Source of the DNA: Mesorhizobium terrae
Lineage (GTDB): Bacteria > Pseudomonadota > Alphaproteobacteria > Rhizobiales > Rhizobiaceae
NCBI RefSeq assembly: GCF_008727715.1
Contig: NZ_CP044218.1
Location: 1,302,001-1,366,000 of the forward strand
Length of the DNA stretch: 64,000 nt
Reading direction: 5' to 3'
Within the stretch, counting starts at the first letter, position 1. The number at the start of each line of letters is the position of its first letter. Below the pieces are notes generated by a model, which saw only the letters and a program-made list of their open reading frames with translations, had not been told where the DNA came from and searched no databases. Below, in pieces: positions 49,996-59,680 of the stretch. A program made the position numbers and the translations under genes.

Positions 49996-50985
49996 TCACG
50001 GGTTGCACTCCCCGCATTGCCCCGGGTCCGCTGTCGCCGCCTTCACCGCGCGCTCTTCCCGGTAACCGCACCCCTCACAGCTATAGACATCAGCTTTCAG
50101 CGCGAGCGTTGGGCCTCCGCACCATGAGCATGGCAGGCCGGATAGCCGCTTGGTGATGGCAAATCCGGGTCGAGCGCAGATCGGGCACAGGCTCCGAAAC
50201 CGGCGGACAAGGTCCAGCGTCGCGCGTTTAATGGCGCGCATTCGGGTGGGGTTGCGATGGGCGCGCATATCGGTCTCAACGAAGGCGGCGCCGCAGATCG
50301 TGATCACCTCCTCAATCGCCCTTTGCAGTTCGGCCCAAGCGTCAATGCCCTTGATCAGCGCGCACCTGGGCGCCGGCTGCTGATCGACGCAGCCCATGAC
50401 GATCACCCCATGTCCGGGAAATCGCGCGCGTTCGGCGAACGCACTGGCGCCGGTCAGGTCCGTAACGACCGCATGGCCAAAATTCGTCGACAGACCCGCA
50501 TAATGACCGATCAATTCAAGACCGCTGACGCGGTCCTTCATTACGACAATCTCGCGGCCGATCGGGACGAAGGGAATTTGGGGATGTGGCCCGAAGCTGC
50601 CTTCGCTGGCGACTGCCACACGTGCATGCGGTACGTGTTCGAACGCCGCGGCGATCTTGGCGCGGGCGGCGTCGAGTTGCGAACCGGTTCGCTCGATCTC
50701 GCGGCTGAAGGTCCCGAAGCGGTCGGTATCGAAGGCCCGTGGCACAACGCAATCGAGGCCGAGCGCCTCCGCAAGCAAAGGGGCGATCACGCGTTCCTTG
50801 CCGTGCATCGTGGCGATCACCGTCCGTGCGCCGGCCAGATGGAATTGGTCGCCGCCGACCTGATCGGGAAGCGCGTGGGCGGGGGTGTCGCGGGAATCAG
50901 AGATCGGCATGGAGGCGCGACCCCGCGTCGATTCGGAAATGGCTATCCGCTGTGCTGTACATTTTGGCGAAAGCTCCCTAGTCAT
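49996..50985 (-). CDS. DUF6671-like protein with C-terminal zinc ribbons, coupled to cysNC
   Basis: The 329-residue protein has a core (about 50-240) with TVIATMHGKERVIAPLLAEAL, FGTFSREIERTGSQLDAARAK, and EGSFGPHP, which I recall as DUF6671. A C-terminal part has three Cys-x2-Cys knuckles (CPICARPG, CSWCGG, CEGCGY) and CGEC, likely zinc ribbons. ATG 50985 overlaps the end of cysNC (ATGACTAG) and has AAGGTG upstream, so translation is coupled. ATG 50910 is the alternative. The function is unknown. The coupling points to a role with activated sulfate, but this is inference. Confidence 0.72.
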   Translation of the reverse strand: MTRELSPKCTAQRIAISESTRGRASMPISDSRDTPAHALPDQVGGDQFHLAGARTVIATMHGKERVIAPLLAEALGLDCVVPRAFDTDRFGTFSREIERTGSQLDAARAKIAAAFEHVPHARVAVASEGSFGPHPQIPFVPIGREIVVMKDRVSGLELIGHYAGLSTNFGHAVVTDLTGASAFAERARFPGHGVIVMGCVDQQPAPRCALIKGIDAWAELQRAIEEVITICGAAFVETDMRAHRNPTRMRAIKRATLDLVRRFRSLCPICARPGFAITKRLSGLPCSWCGGPTLALKADVYSCEGCGYREERAVKAATADPGQCGECNP

Positions 50986-52903
50986 CGGTCACCTTGAGAG
51001 TACGGTCGAGCTTGAGAAGATGGAGAACCCGATCCGCCAGCGCCTCGGCCGGCCCGTCGTGAGAAGCGAGGCGCAGTTCCGGCGCCTCAGGCGTCTCGTA
51101 AGGCGCGTCGATGCCGGGGACATGCGTGATTCTTCCAGCCCGGGCCTTCGCATAAAGCCCCTTGGGATCGCGCGCTTCCGCCACCGTCAGCGGCGCATCG
51201 ACAAAGATCTCATAGAATGGATGACTGCCGGCGATCTCACGCGCGAGCGCCCGGTCGCGCGCATAGGGTGAAATCACGCAGACCAGCACGACAAGCCCGG
51301 CATCGGCCATCAGTTTTGCGACCTCGGCCATGCGGCGGATGTTCTCGACCCGATCCGCCTCGGTGAAGCCGAGATCGCGATTGAGCCCGTGGCGGACATT
51401 GTCGCCGTCCAGCACAAATGGATGGAAGCCGGCGGCCATCAGCTTGCGGTCGACGATGTTCGCAATCGTCGACTTGCCAGCCCCCGACAGTCCGGTGAAC
51501 CACAGGATCGCCGGGCGCTGCCCCTGCGCCGCGGCGCGCGCATCGGGAGCGGTATCGAAGGCTTGCCAGGGGATATTGCCGGCGCGCCGCAGCGCGAAGT
51601 CGATCATCCCGGCGCCCACCGTGGCATGGGTGATGCGATCGACCAGCACGAAGCCGCCCATGTCGCGGTTCTCGGCATAAGGGTCGAAGGCCACTGGGCG
51701 ATCGGCAGCGAGGTTCACGACCGCGAGTTCGTTCATTGCGAGCTGACGGGCAGCCAGATGCGCACGCGTGTCGATGTCGATCCGATGCTTCAGTGCTGTG
51801 ATGCTCACCGGCACTTCGTCGGTGCCGAGCCGCATCAGGTATTGGCGGCCGGGGATCATGGGCGCCTCGCCCAACCACAGCAGATGCGCCTGAAACTGAT
51901 CCGCGATAGCGGGCGGGCTATCGGCGGCGGCCAGCACGTCGCCGCGGCTTACGTCCACGTTGCGGTCGAGCACCAGCGTGACCGACTGCCCCGCGACGGC
52001 CTGACCGAGATCACATTCCGGGATGATGCGCGTGACCACGGTAGGCGCGCCGGAGCGTGCCACCGTCAACTCGTCTCCCGGTCGCACCCGGCCGCCCACG
52101 ATCCGTCCGCAGTAGCCGCGAAAATCCTGGCCGGCGCGACTGACCCACTGCACCGGCATGCGAAATGGTCCGATCTCCAGCGCATCGTCGACGTCGACCG
52201 ACTCGAGCCATCCGATGATCGTAGGGCCCTCGAACCAGGGCATCGCGGCCGAGCGGCCCAACACATTGTCGCCCTTGAGCGCCGAGACCGGGACGGCAAC
52301 CGCGTCGGTGAAGCCGAGCGCTTCGGCAAGGTCGGCAATCTCGGCCGCATGACGCTCGAACGCAGTGCGGTCGAAGCCAACCAGGTCCATCTTGTTCACC
52401 GCCACGGCGACGTGGCGGATGCCCATCAAGGCGAGGATATGAGCATGACGTCGCGTCTGGGTGAGGACGCCCTTGCGCGCGTCCACCAGCAGCAGGGCGG
52501 CATCCGCCTGCGATGCGCCGGTGGCCATGTTGCGCGTGTATTGCTCGTGGCCCGGACAGTCGGCGACGACAAACTTGCGCTTGTCGGTCTCAAAGAAACG
52601 CCAGGCGACGTCGATCGTGATGCCCTGCTCGCGCTCGGACATGAGCCCGTCGAGCAGCAGCGCGAAGTCGAGATCGCCCTCCGGCACACGGCCTTTGCTG
52701 TCATTGAACAGGCGCGCAAGCTGATCCTCGTAGACGCAGTCGGCGTCGTAGAGGATTCGCCCGAGCAGCGTGGATTTGCCGTCATCGACGCTGCCGCACG
52801 TCAACAGGCGAAGCTGCGACTTGGCTTGCTCGGCGGCGATGACGCGGGCGATTATGGCGTCCGGGCTTTCCTCTTCCGGCATCTGATGGGGCGTGTCGCG
52901 CAT
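50978..52903 (-). CDS. cysNC: CysNC: sulfate adenylyltransferase GTPase subunit fused to APS kinase
   Basis: The 641-residue fusion has a CysN GTPase part (about 25-445) with G1 GSVDDGKST at 36-44, DCPGHEQYTRNM (G3) and NKMDLV (G4). A C-terminal CysC APS kinase (about 455-641) carries FTGLSGAGKSTIAN near 470. With CysD it makes APS, and the kinase domain makes PAPS. The same fusion occurs as NodQ in rhizobia. It overlaps cysD by one base (TGATG) and the DUF6671-like gene by 8 bp. Confidence 0.96.
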   Translation of the reverse strand: MRDTPHQMPEEESPDAIIARVIAAEQAKSQLRLLTCGSVDDGKSTLLGRILYDADCVYEDQLARLFNDSKGRVPEGDLDFALLLDGLMSEREQGITIDVAWRFFETDKRKFVVADCPGHEQYTRNMATGASQADAALLLVDARKGVLTQTRRHAHILALMGIRHVAVAVNKMDLVGFDRTAFERHAAEIADLAEALGFTDAVAVPVSALKGDNVLGRSAAMPWFEGPTIIGWLESVDVDDALEIGPFRMPVQWVSRAGQDFRGYCGRIVGGRVRPGDELTVARSGAPTVVTRIIPECDLGQAVAGQSVTLVLDRNVDVSRGDVLAAADSPPAIADQFQAHLLWLGEAPMIPGRQYLMRLGTDEVPVSITALKHRIDIDTRAHLAARQLAMNELAVVNLAADRPVAFDPYAENRDMGGFVLVDRITHATVGAGMIDFALRRAGNIPWQAFDTAPDARAAAQGQRPAILWFTGLSGAGKSTIANIVDRKLMAAGFHPFVLDGDNVRHGLNRDLGFTEADRVENIRRMAEVAKLMADAGLVVLVCVISPYARDRALAREIAGSHPFYEIFVDAPLTVAEARDPKGLYAKARAGRITHVPGIDAPYETPEAPELRLASHDGPAEALADRVLHLLKLDRTLKVTDD

Positions 52904-53835
52904 CAGAAATATCCTTCCTGTTTCTTGCGCTCCATCGATCCGGGCTGATCGTGGTCGATCAAGCGTCCCTGGCGCTCGCTCATGCGCGTCGACCGCATCT
53001 CGAGCAGGATGTCGGCAAGCGTGGCGGCGGTGCTATCGATCGCCCCGGTATAGGGATAGCAGCCGATGGAGCGGAACCGGACCGACCTCTTTTCGGGGGA
53101 CTCTCCCGCCTCGAGCGGCATGCGGTCGTCGTCCACCATGATCCAGGTGTCTTGGCGCCGGACGACGGGCCGAGGTTTCGCGAAGTAAAGAGGAACGAGG
53201 GAGATGCCTTCGATCCAGATGTAGTCCCAGACGTCGCGCTCGGTCCAATTTGACAGCGGAAATACACGCATCGACTCGCCGGGGGCGAGGCGCGTGTTCC
53301 AAGCATGCCAGAACTCCGGCCGCTGCGTCTTTGGCTCCCAGCGCTGCGCTGGGTTGCGGTGTGAGAAGATGCGCTCCTTGGCGCGCGACTTCTCCTCGTC
53401 GCGGCGTGCGCCGCCGATCGCAGCATCGAAACCCCAGCGCGCCATTGCTTGCTTCAGTCCCTCGGTCTTCATCGCATGGTTGTAGACCGCCGAAGATGCG
53501 GTGAACGGCGTGATGCCAGCGCGCGCGGCTTCCTCGTTCGTGTGAACGAGGAGTTCGAACCCAAGGCGCGCGGCGATGCTGTCGCGGTGGGCGATCATTT
53601 CCCGGAACTTCCATCCGGTATCGACATGCAGCACCGGGAACGGCAGCGGCGCCGGTGCGAATGCCTTTTGCGCCAGATGCAGCAGGACCGAGCTGTCCTT
53701 GCCGATCGAGTAGAGCAGCACGGGCCGCTGAAAACAGGCGGCAACCTCTCGGATAATGGCGATCGACTCGGCCTCGAGCCGGCGTATGTGCGAGAATCGT
53801 TCATCAACTCGGCTGGGAGCTTCGATGACTGTCAT
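52903..53835 (-). CDS. cysD: CysD: sulfate adenylyltransferase small subunit
   Basis: The 310-residue PP-loop ATP pyrophosphatase has [14 protein letters not shown] (about 44-57), [15 protein letters not shown] and the C-terminal [20 protein letters not shown], all CysD signatures. ATG 53835 gives the normal length; upstream in-frame residues lack family similarity. It is the first gene of the cysD-cysNC-DUF6671 operon, 153 bp after ilvD. Confidence 0.95.
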   Translation of the reverse strand: MTVIEAPSRVDERFSHIRRLEAESIAIIREVAACFQRPVLLYSIGKDSSVLLHLAQKAFAPAPLPFPVLHVDTGWKFREMIAHRDSIAARLGFELLVHTNEEAARAGITPFTASSAVYNHAMKTEGLKQAMARWGFDAAIGGARRDEEKSRAKERIFSHRNPAQRWEPKTQRPEFWHAWNTRLAPGESMRVFPLSNWTERDVWDYIWIEGISLVPLYFAKPRPVVRRQDTWIMVDDDRMPLEAGESPEKRSVRFRSIGCYPYTGAIDSTAATLADILLEMRSTRMSERQGRLIDHDQPGSMERKKQEGYF

Positions 53836-53988
53836 ATCAGCATGGTCTCTCGACTTGTGCGGCCGCCGAGAAGATGGCGGCTTCTTGAGCTTCCAAGTGT
53901 CACTTGCAGAGGCGGCGCGCGGCCAGGTCGCCACGACACGGTGCGTGCAGCCGCGAATGGCCGTGGGGCATTCAGCTTCGCCCGGCTT

Positions 53989-55710
53989 TCAAATGTCGGC
54001 ATAGCAGTGCGTCTCCGCGGCGGACCCAGGGTGGGTGACCGCGCCTTTCGAGGCGGGCCCCACGGTCTGCGCAAATTTCCAAAGCGCGCCTGACTGGAAG
54101 TCGTGACGATGCGGTCGCCACGCCTTGCGCCGAACCTCCAGCTCTTCGGCCGAGAGCTCCACGTCAAGCGTACCCGCCTCGGCATCGATGGCGATGATGT
54201 CACCGTCCTTCAGCAATGCGATCGGGCCGCCAACGGCCGCTTCCGGATCGACATGCCCAATGCAGAAGCCGCGCGTGGCGCCGGAGAAGCGCCCGTCGGT
54301 GACAAGCGCCACCTTGTCGCCCATGCCCTGGCCGTAAACGGCTGCCGTGGTCGCCAGCATCTCGCGCATGCCGGGCCCGCCTTTTGGCCCTTCATAGCGA
54401 ATGACGATGACCTCCCCTGACTGGTATTTACGCTTCTGGACGGCGTCGAAGGCCGCTTCCTCGGAGTCGAAGCACCGGGCCGGCCCGCGGAATTGGAGGT
54501 TCGTCATACCAGCCACCTTGACGATCGCGCCCTCGGGGGCGAGCGTGCCGCGCAGACCGGCCACGCCGCCGGTGGTGGTGATCGGATCGGAGATCGGGCG
54601 AACGATGTCCTGGTCGGTCGGGAAGACTACATCGGCCAGGTTTTCGGCGATCATCTTGCCTGTCACCGTGATGCAGTCGCCGTGCAGATAGCCGCCGTCG
54701 AGCAGCGCCTTCAGCAGCACCGACACACCGCCGATCTCGAACAGATCCTTGGCAAGGTAGCGCCCACCGGGTTTGAGATCGGCGATGTAGGGCGTGCGCT
54801 TGAAGATCTCGGCGACCGCATGCAGGTCGAAGTCGATGCCCGCCTCGTGCGCGATCGCCGGCAAGTGCAGCGCCGCATTGGTCGAGCCGCCAGAAGCCGC
54901 CACCACGGTAGCGGCGTTCTCCAGTGCCTTGCGGGTGACGATGTCGCGCGGCCTGAGATCGCGCGCCAGCAGGTTCATCACGGCCTTGCCGGACGCTTCC
55001 GCGAAGGCGTCGCGGCTCTCGTAGGGCGCCGGGGTACCGGCCGAGCCGGGCAGTGCGAGCCCAAGCGCCTCGGAGACGCAGGCCATGGTATTGGCAGTGA
55101 ACTGGCCGCCGCAGGAGCCTGCGGAAGGGCAAGCGACACATTCGAGCGCGTGCAGCTCGTCGGCGGAAATCTGGCCAGCCTGATAGCCGCCCACCGCTTC
55201 GTAGACGTCCTGCACGGTGACGTCCTTGCCGCGGAAGCGCCCGGGCAGGATTGTTCCGCCGTAAAGGAACACGCTCGGGACGTTGAGGCGGACCATCGCC
55301 ATCATCATGCCGGGCAGCGACTTGTCACAGCCGGCAAGGCCAACCAGCGCGTCGTAGCAATGGCCGCGCATGGTGAGCTCGATCGAATCGGCGATCACTT
55401 CCCGGCTCACCAGCGACGACTTCATGCCCTGGTGACCCATGGCGATACCGTCGGTCACGGTGATGGTGGTGAACTCGCGCGGCGTGCCACCGGCCGCCTT
55501 GACGCCCAGCTTGGCCGCCTGCGCCTGGCGGCTGAGCGCGATGTTGCACGGCGCCGCCTCGTTCCAGCAGGTGGCGACGCCGACAAAGGGCTGGGCAATC
55601 TCCTTTTCGGTCAGCCCCATGGCGTAGAGGAACGAACGATGCGGCGCGCGCTCGGGACCAACGGTCGTGTGGCGACTCGGCAGCCTGGATTTGTCGAAGC
55701 TATGTGTCAT
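53989..55710 (-). CDS. ilvD: IlvD: dihydroxy-acid dehydratase
   Basis: The 573-residue enzyme is full length and has the Fe-S/Mg motifs [12 protein letters not shown] and [18 protein letters not shown], and the C-terminal [16 protein letters not shown]. It converts dihydroxy-acids to 2-keto acids in Ile/Val/Leu synthesis; sugar-acid dehydratases of the same superfamily differ in active-site loops, so a different substrate cannot be excluded. GAGG precedes ATG 55710. It is the last gene of DUF533-pyk-pyrC-ilvD, with gaps of 29, 14 and 37 bp. A second housekeeping copy is expected elsewhere in the genome. Confidence 0.92.
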   Translation of the reverse strand: MTHSFDKSRLPSRHTTVGPERAPHRSFLYAMGLTEKEIAQPFVGVATCWNEAAPCNIALSRQAQAAKLGVKAAGGTPREFTTITVTDGIAMGHQGMKSSLVSREVIADSIELTMRGHCYDALVGLAGCDKSLPGMMMAMVRLNVPSVFLYGGTILPGRFRGKDVTVQDVYEAVGGYQAGQISADELHALECVACPSAGSCGGQFTANTMACVSEALGLALPGSAGTPAPYESRDAFAEASGKAVMNLLARDLRPRDIVTRKALENAATVVAASGGSTNAALHLPAIAHEAGIDFDLHAVAEIFKRTPYIADLKPGGRYLAKDLFEIGGVSVLLKALLDGGYLHGDCITVTGKMIAENLADVVFPTDQDIVRPISDPITTTGGVAGLRGTLAPEGAIVKVAGMTNLQFRGPARCFDSEEAAFDAVQKRKYQSGEVIVIRYEGPKGGPGMREMLATTAAVYGQGMGDKVALVTDGRFSGATRGFCIGHVDPEAAVGGPIALLKDGDIIAIDAEAGTLDVELSAEELEVRRKAWRPHRHDFQSGALWKFAQTVGPASKGAVTHPGSAAETHCYADI

Positions 55711-55747
55711 GGGTCGGCCTCGGTTTGTGAATAGGGATCCGTTGCTT

Positions 55748-56779
55748 TCAATCCGTCGGCGCAATGCGCCAACGGACCACGCCTTCCGGGCAGAACACCC
55801 GCACCTGCTCCCTTCCAACCGGCTGGGTTTCGGGCGGCTTCCAAGCTGACTGCACGAGCGTGACGGTCTCGGTATTGGGCGGCAGGCCGTAAAAACGTGC
55901 GCCGTTGAGCGACGCGAAGGCTTCGAGCCGATCGAGCGCCCCTTCCTCATCAAAGACCTGGGCGTACAATTCGAGCGCAACCGGCGCCGTAAAGATGCCG
56001 GCGCAGCCGCAGGCCGATTCCTTGTCCCGGACCAGGTGCGGCGCCGAATCCGTGCCGAGGAAGAAGCGGGGGTTGCCGGAGGTCGCGGCGTTCCTTAATG
56101 CGAGGCGATGGCCCTCCCGCTTGGCCACGGGCAAACAGAACATATGCGGCCGGATACCGCCCGCGAACATCGCGTTGCGATTGATCATCAAATGATGAAC
56201 AGTAATGGTGGCTCCGATGGGCCCCTCGGCGTCCTGCACATAGTCCACGGCTTCGGCGGTCGTGATGTGCTCCAGGACGATCCGCAGCGCCGGGAAATCG
56301 GACCGCAGCCGGACAAGCACCCGGTCTATGAACGCCTTCTCCCTGTCGAAGACGTCGACCTCGCCGTCGGCCACCTCGCCATGGACCAGAAGCGGCATGC
56401 CGATGGCCTGCATCCGCTCCAACACCGGATAGACCCGGCGGACATTCGTGACACCGGCGGCGGAATTGGTCGTGCTGCGCGCCGGATACATCTTGACCGC
56501 GGTGATAACTCCCTCGGCGAAGCCTCGAGCTACCTCCACTGGATCGGTCTCATCGGTGAGGAAGCAGGTCATCAGCGGCACGAACCTGGAGCCGTCGGGC
56601 AAGACGCGCCGGATCCGATCGCGATACGCCGCAGCTTGGGCAGCCGTCGTGATCGGCGGATCGAGATTGGGCATGATAATGGCGCGGCCGAAGGTGCTCG
56701 CCGTCCATGGCAGCGCCATCTGCAGCATGGCCCCATCCCGAAGGTGCACGTGCCAGTCGTCAGGCCGAAGGAGGGTCAT
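55748..56779 (-). CDS. pyrC: PyrC: class II dihydroorotase
   Basis: The 343-residue amidohydrolase has the metal motif [10 protein letters not shown] at the N-terminus, the carboxylated lysine in VKMYPA, His in [13 protein letters not shown] and [13 protein letters not shown], and the catalytic Asp in LGTDSAPH. It interconverts carbamoyl aspartate and dihydroorotate in pyrimidine synthesis. I start at ATG 56779 because the conserved domain begins at residue 4. It lies 14 bp after pyk, clearly in an operon. Confidence 0.92.
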   Translation of the reverse strand: MTLLRPDDWHVHLRDGAMLQMALPWTASTFGRAIIMPNLDPPITTAAQAAAYRDRIRRVLPDGSRFVPLMTCFLTDETDPVEVARGFAEGVITAVKMYPARSTTNSAAGVTNVRRVYPVLERMQAIGMPLLVHGEVADGEVDVFDREKAFIDRVLVRLRSDFPALRIVLEHITTAEAVDYVQDAEGPIGATITVHHLMINRNAMFAGGIRPHMFCLPVAKREGHRLALRNAATSGNPRFFLGTDSAPHLVRDKESACGCAGIFTAPVALELYAQVFDEEGALDRLEAFASLNGARFYGLPPNTETVTLVQSAWKPPETQPVGREQVRVFCPEGVVRWRIAPTD

Positions 56780-56793
56780 CTCGTTCACCGGGG

Positions 56794-58368
56794 TCACCTT
56801 CGCTCCGCTTCGCGCGCCTGACGCGCATCTTGCGGTTCTATCCAGAGCTCCAGCGGCATGAGGCGGGCCGACTTCTTCGACTGATGGCGATCCATGCGGC
56901 GGAGCACATTGTCGAGAAAACGTACTGCCTCGACGATGAAAGGTCCTTTGTTGAGCATCACGCATTCGGCGCGCTGCGCCATGGCCGCATCGGTTACTTC
57001 CGCCCGGCTGGGCGATCCTTCTTCCACCAACCCAGCCAACACCTGGGTCGCCCAGATGACAGGCACATGGGCTGCCTCGCATAGCCAGAGAATGTTCTCT
57101 TGGACTTCGCTGATGTGTTCGAAACCAAGTTCGACCGCCAGATCGCCACGCGCGATCATGACCGCCAGCGGTTGTTGCCCGGCGCCATGCACGATCAGTT
57201 CGGGAAGGTTCCTGACGGCGAGCGCGGTTTCGATCTTGAGCACTAACGGCTGCGCGGGGCGTTCGCCGCGTCGTGCTGCCAGTTCCTGCTGAATAAGGGT
57301 GATGTCTGACGGACGCTGAACGAAGGAAAACCCGACGAGATCGGCATTCTCCGCGACGAAATCGAGATCCTGCAGATCCTTCTCGGTCAGGGGCGGAAGA
57401 TCGAGCGCCGTATCCGGGAAGTTCAGTCCCTTTTTGCGTCTGAGCTTCTCCCCTTTGCTGCGCGCCTGCTTCACGCGAAGCATCGCGCCGTCAGGCTCAA
57501 TCCTTTCGACGCGCGCTCCAATGCGGCCATCGTCGATGAAGACCCGTGCTCCGGCTTCAAGCTGATCAAGTACGGCAGGGAACGTCACACGGATGACGAT
57601 ATCGCCAGCCTTTAGCTGAGCGGGCATGCGACCAGCCAACATGAGAAGGTCGCCGCGGTGGAGCCGCGTCTTCTTCGGCGCGCAGACTTCGGCGATCCGG
57701 CATTTCGGGCCGGCGATATCCATGAGGATTGGACAGGTCCTGCCTTGCTCAGCCGCCGCGGCGCGGCTGTTCTCGATCATGGTCGCCCAGGTCTCCGGTC
57801 CCCCATGCGCGCAGTTGATGCGCAGGCAATCGGCGCCGGCCCGAATGATGTCAGCCACCAGGGCGCGATCTTCACTGGCTCTGGTCGGCAACGTGACCAT
57901 GATCCGCGTGCCGGGCCCGTGCGGATCGCTCCCGAAAATCCTGGCCTGCTCTCGCCTCAAAATCCGCTTTCCGTTCCGGAAGGCTAAGGGGACGGGATGG
58001 GACACGGCGGGCTCGCCGGCGATTTCGGTCAGCCTCGCGCAGACGGCGTCAAGGGTCGCCATAACGCGGCCCTCACTCCGCCCGAGCGAAGTCAGTCCAA
58101 GCGCCGAGAGCTGATGTTGTAGACCGCTTAAATCATGGCGACGAAACGCTAGATACTGCGCGAGATTGATGGCTCCAGGCAGAAAACTCGGCCGAGCCAC
58201 GTTGGGGGTCCAGTCCTCCACAATGGCTTGGCTCTCCCGAATGACGGCAGCTCGGATGCGAACGATCCTGGACAGGAGGCGCTTCGCAGACACCTTCCGG
58301 TCTGCCTCACGGGTGCGGCCCGCAGCAGGACGTTTCAAGCTCGAACGTTGGATCGCATTCAGCGTCAT
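56794..58368 (-). CDS. pyk: Divergent pyruvate kinase with an N-terminal extension
   Basis: The 524-residue protein has a 140-residue N-terminal domain (LAQYLAFRRHDLSGLQ, LGLTSLGRSEGRVMATLDAV) ahead of a pyruvate kinase barrel. Barrel motifs are present in altered form: MVTLPTRASED, LRINCAHGG, LMDIAGPKCR, LKIETALAV, MIARGDLAVELG and WATQVLAGL. The usual C-terminal allosteric domain is missing. ATG 58368 has GGAGAG upstream; a longer form from 58509 would overlap DUF533. Extended PK-like proteins are widespread, but whether this one has normal PEP-to-pyruvate activity is uncertain. Confidence 0.85.
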   Translation of the reverse strand: MTLNAIQRSSLKRPAAGRTREADRKVSAKRLLSRIVRIRAAVIRESQAIVEDWTPNVARPSFLPGAINLAQYLAFRRHDLSGLQHQLSALGLTSLGRSEGRVMATLDAVCARLTEIAGEPAVSHPVPLAFRNGKRILRREQARIFGSDPHGPGTRIMVTLPTRASEDRALVADIIRAGADCLRINCAHGGPETWATMIENSRAAAAEQGRTCPILMDIAGPKCRIAEVCAPKKTRLHRGDLLMLAGRMPAQLKAGDIVIRVTFPAVLDQLEAGARVFIDDGRIGARVERIEPDGAMLRVKQARSKGEKLRRKKGLNFPDTALDLPPLTEKDLQDLDFVAENADLVGFSFVQRPSDITLIQQELAARRGERPAQPLVLKIETALAVRNLPELIVHGAGQQPLAVMIARGDLAVELGFEHISEVQENILWLCEAAHVPVIWATQVLAGLVEEGSPSRAEVTDAAMAQRAECVMLNKGPFIVEAVRFLDNVLRRMDRHQSKKSARLMPLELWIEPQDARQAREAERR

Positions 58369-58396
58369 TGGCTCTCCGATCGCGCGTCCTACAAGA

Positions 58397-59155
58397 TCAC
58401 GCGGTACCGCGGCCGGCGGCCTCGATGTTCCTGCGCAAAAGCGGATCGAGGCCGAGCTTGTTGGCCAAATCGTCGAGCCAAGCCGCTTCGGCGGGAGTAT
58501 CGGCATCAATTGCGATGAAGGCTGCCAGGTACACCTGCGCGGCCTCCTCAGGAGAATTCGCAGCGGCGGCGAGTTGCTCCGGCGTATCCGGATGGGCGAT
58601 CAGAGACTCGAGAAAATGCCGCTCCTCGCCCGGGAGAGCGCTCGCTTCGACGCGCTCGATCAAACGGGAACGCTCGGTCTCGTCAAGGCGACCATCGGCC
58701 ATGGCCGACGCGATCATCGCACGCAACAGGAGGGTGGCGCTGCTGTCTGCCGGCAGAGCACTCGGTGGCGACAACAGACCGCCGGAAGCCGGTTGTGCCG
58801 CACCGGCCTGCTGCGGCGAGAGGCCGCCAAGCGCATCGCGGATGGTTTGCGGAACGAGCGGCTTGCCGTCGCGATAGTTGCTGTAGGCCTTATAGGCGAG
58901 CCCTCCGAGCAGGGCGACAGCCCCGATCTGCAAAGCGCTGCCGCCGAGCTTCCGCGCGTGCTTGGAGGTCAGGAGCGTGCCCGCCAAACCACCCGCGAGC
59001 GCGCCAGTTCCGAGTGCGCCCACATTGCTGGAGAGGTAATCGCCGAGGCCCGCGCGTCTACTGCGGTCGACCGGTAGTCCGACTTCCGCGTTGCCTTGCC
59101 GTGATGCCGGGTCACCCGCCAGCACGGTGTTCAGCAGTTTGTTCACGTCGATCAT
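58397..59155 (-). CDS. DUF533 (TerB/YebE-like) membrane-associated protein
   Basis: The 252-residue protein has an N-terminal region with a glycine-rich membrane segment (LGTGALAGGLAGTLLTSK, about 60-77) and a hydrophobic helix (ALQIGAVALLGGLAYKAY). A C-terminal TerB-like helical domain follows (AMIASAMADGRLDETERSRL, FIAIDADTPAEAAWLDDLA), with acidic residues typical of the fold. AGGAGAACACA precedes ATG 59155. It is the first gene of the pyk-pyrC-ilvD operon and a stress-related family of unclear mechanism. Confidence 0.88.
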   Translation of the reverse strand: MIDVNKLLNTVLAGDPASRQGNAEVGLPVDRSRRAGLGDYLSSNVGALGTGALAGGLAGTLLTSKHARKLGGSALQIGAVALLGGLAYKAYSNYRDGKPLVPQTIRDALGGLSPQQAGAAQPASGGLLSPPSALPADSSATLLLRAMIASAMADGRLDETERSRLIERVEASALPGEERHFLESLIAHPDTPEQLAAAANSPEEAAQVYLAAFIAIDADTPAEAAWLDDLANKLGLDPLLRRNIEAAGRGTA

Positions 59156-59335
59156 TGTGTTCTCCTGTGATGGACCGGTCGGCTCGTGCCTTTTGCAGAC
59201 ATGCATTCACAGCGCTGCGCCGCGGCAGCAGCGCAGCGGCGATTCAGTGCTACGGCACGTGCAGTTCGCACGCGACGGCGCGTCATCTATACGTGCCGAG
59301 CGATTTGCCTTCGCCAGTCGTCTCTTCCGGGTCAT

Positions 59336-59680
59336 TCAGTCGGTCTCGCGGGTTTGCACGATCGCCTGACGATGGAACTCACAGAGCTTGCGGCGTACTT
59401 CCTCGCGCGTGATGGCAAATCCGCAACGGGTAAGGTCGCCAAAGAGCTTGTCGACGACATCTTCGTCCCCAGGCTCGCAAAAGTCGGCGTGGTGAACCGC
59501 TGTCGCGTAGCCTTGAACTCCATCGTCCCGGAGCTGCATCAGTCGACCGGCCCACAAACCCGCGAGCACGTTGCGGCGGGCAAGGACGTTGTCACGCGTG
59601 TCGGTGTCTATGCACGAGTCGGTCCCGGTGGAGGATGCGGTGCCGTGTGTCATGGCAGCAATAGGGACATCAACGTTCAT
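59336..59680 (-). CDS. DUF1476 protein, divergent paralogue of the F1-ATPase zeta inhibitor
   Basis: The 114-residue protein carries the DUF1476 core: DNVLARRNVLAGLWAGRLM, DFCEPGDEDVVDKLFGDL and FAITREEVRRKLCEFHRQAI. In true zeta subunits the N-terminus starts with a short FDDRE-type inhibitory helix. Here it is replaced by an unrelated 26-residue Thr/Asp-rich segment. DUF1476 is confined to Alphaproteobacteria, which supports the host assignment. Its ATG overlaps the terC stop (ATGA), so the pair is co-translated. It may bind F1 without blocking it, or have a new partner. Confidence 0.82.
   Translation of the reverse strand: MNVDVPIAAMTHGTASSTGTDSCIDTDTRDNVLARRNVLAGLWAGRLMQLRDDGVQGYATAVHHADFCEPGDEDVVDKLFGDLTRCGFAITREEVRRKLCEFHRQAIVQTRETD

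Noticed and set aside
51389..52948. A 519-codon plus-strand ORF across cysNC
   Set aside because: cysNC has all GTPase and kinase motifs on the minus strand; the plus ORF has none.
54493..55734. A 413-codon plus-strand ORF across ilvD
   Set aside because: Shadow of ilvD, whose motifs are complete on the minus strand.
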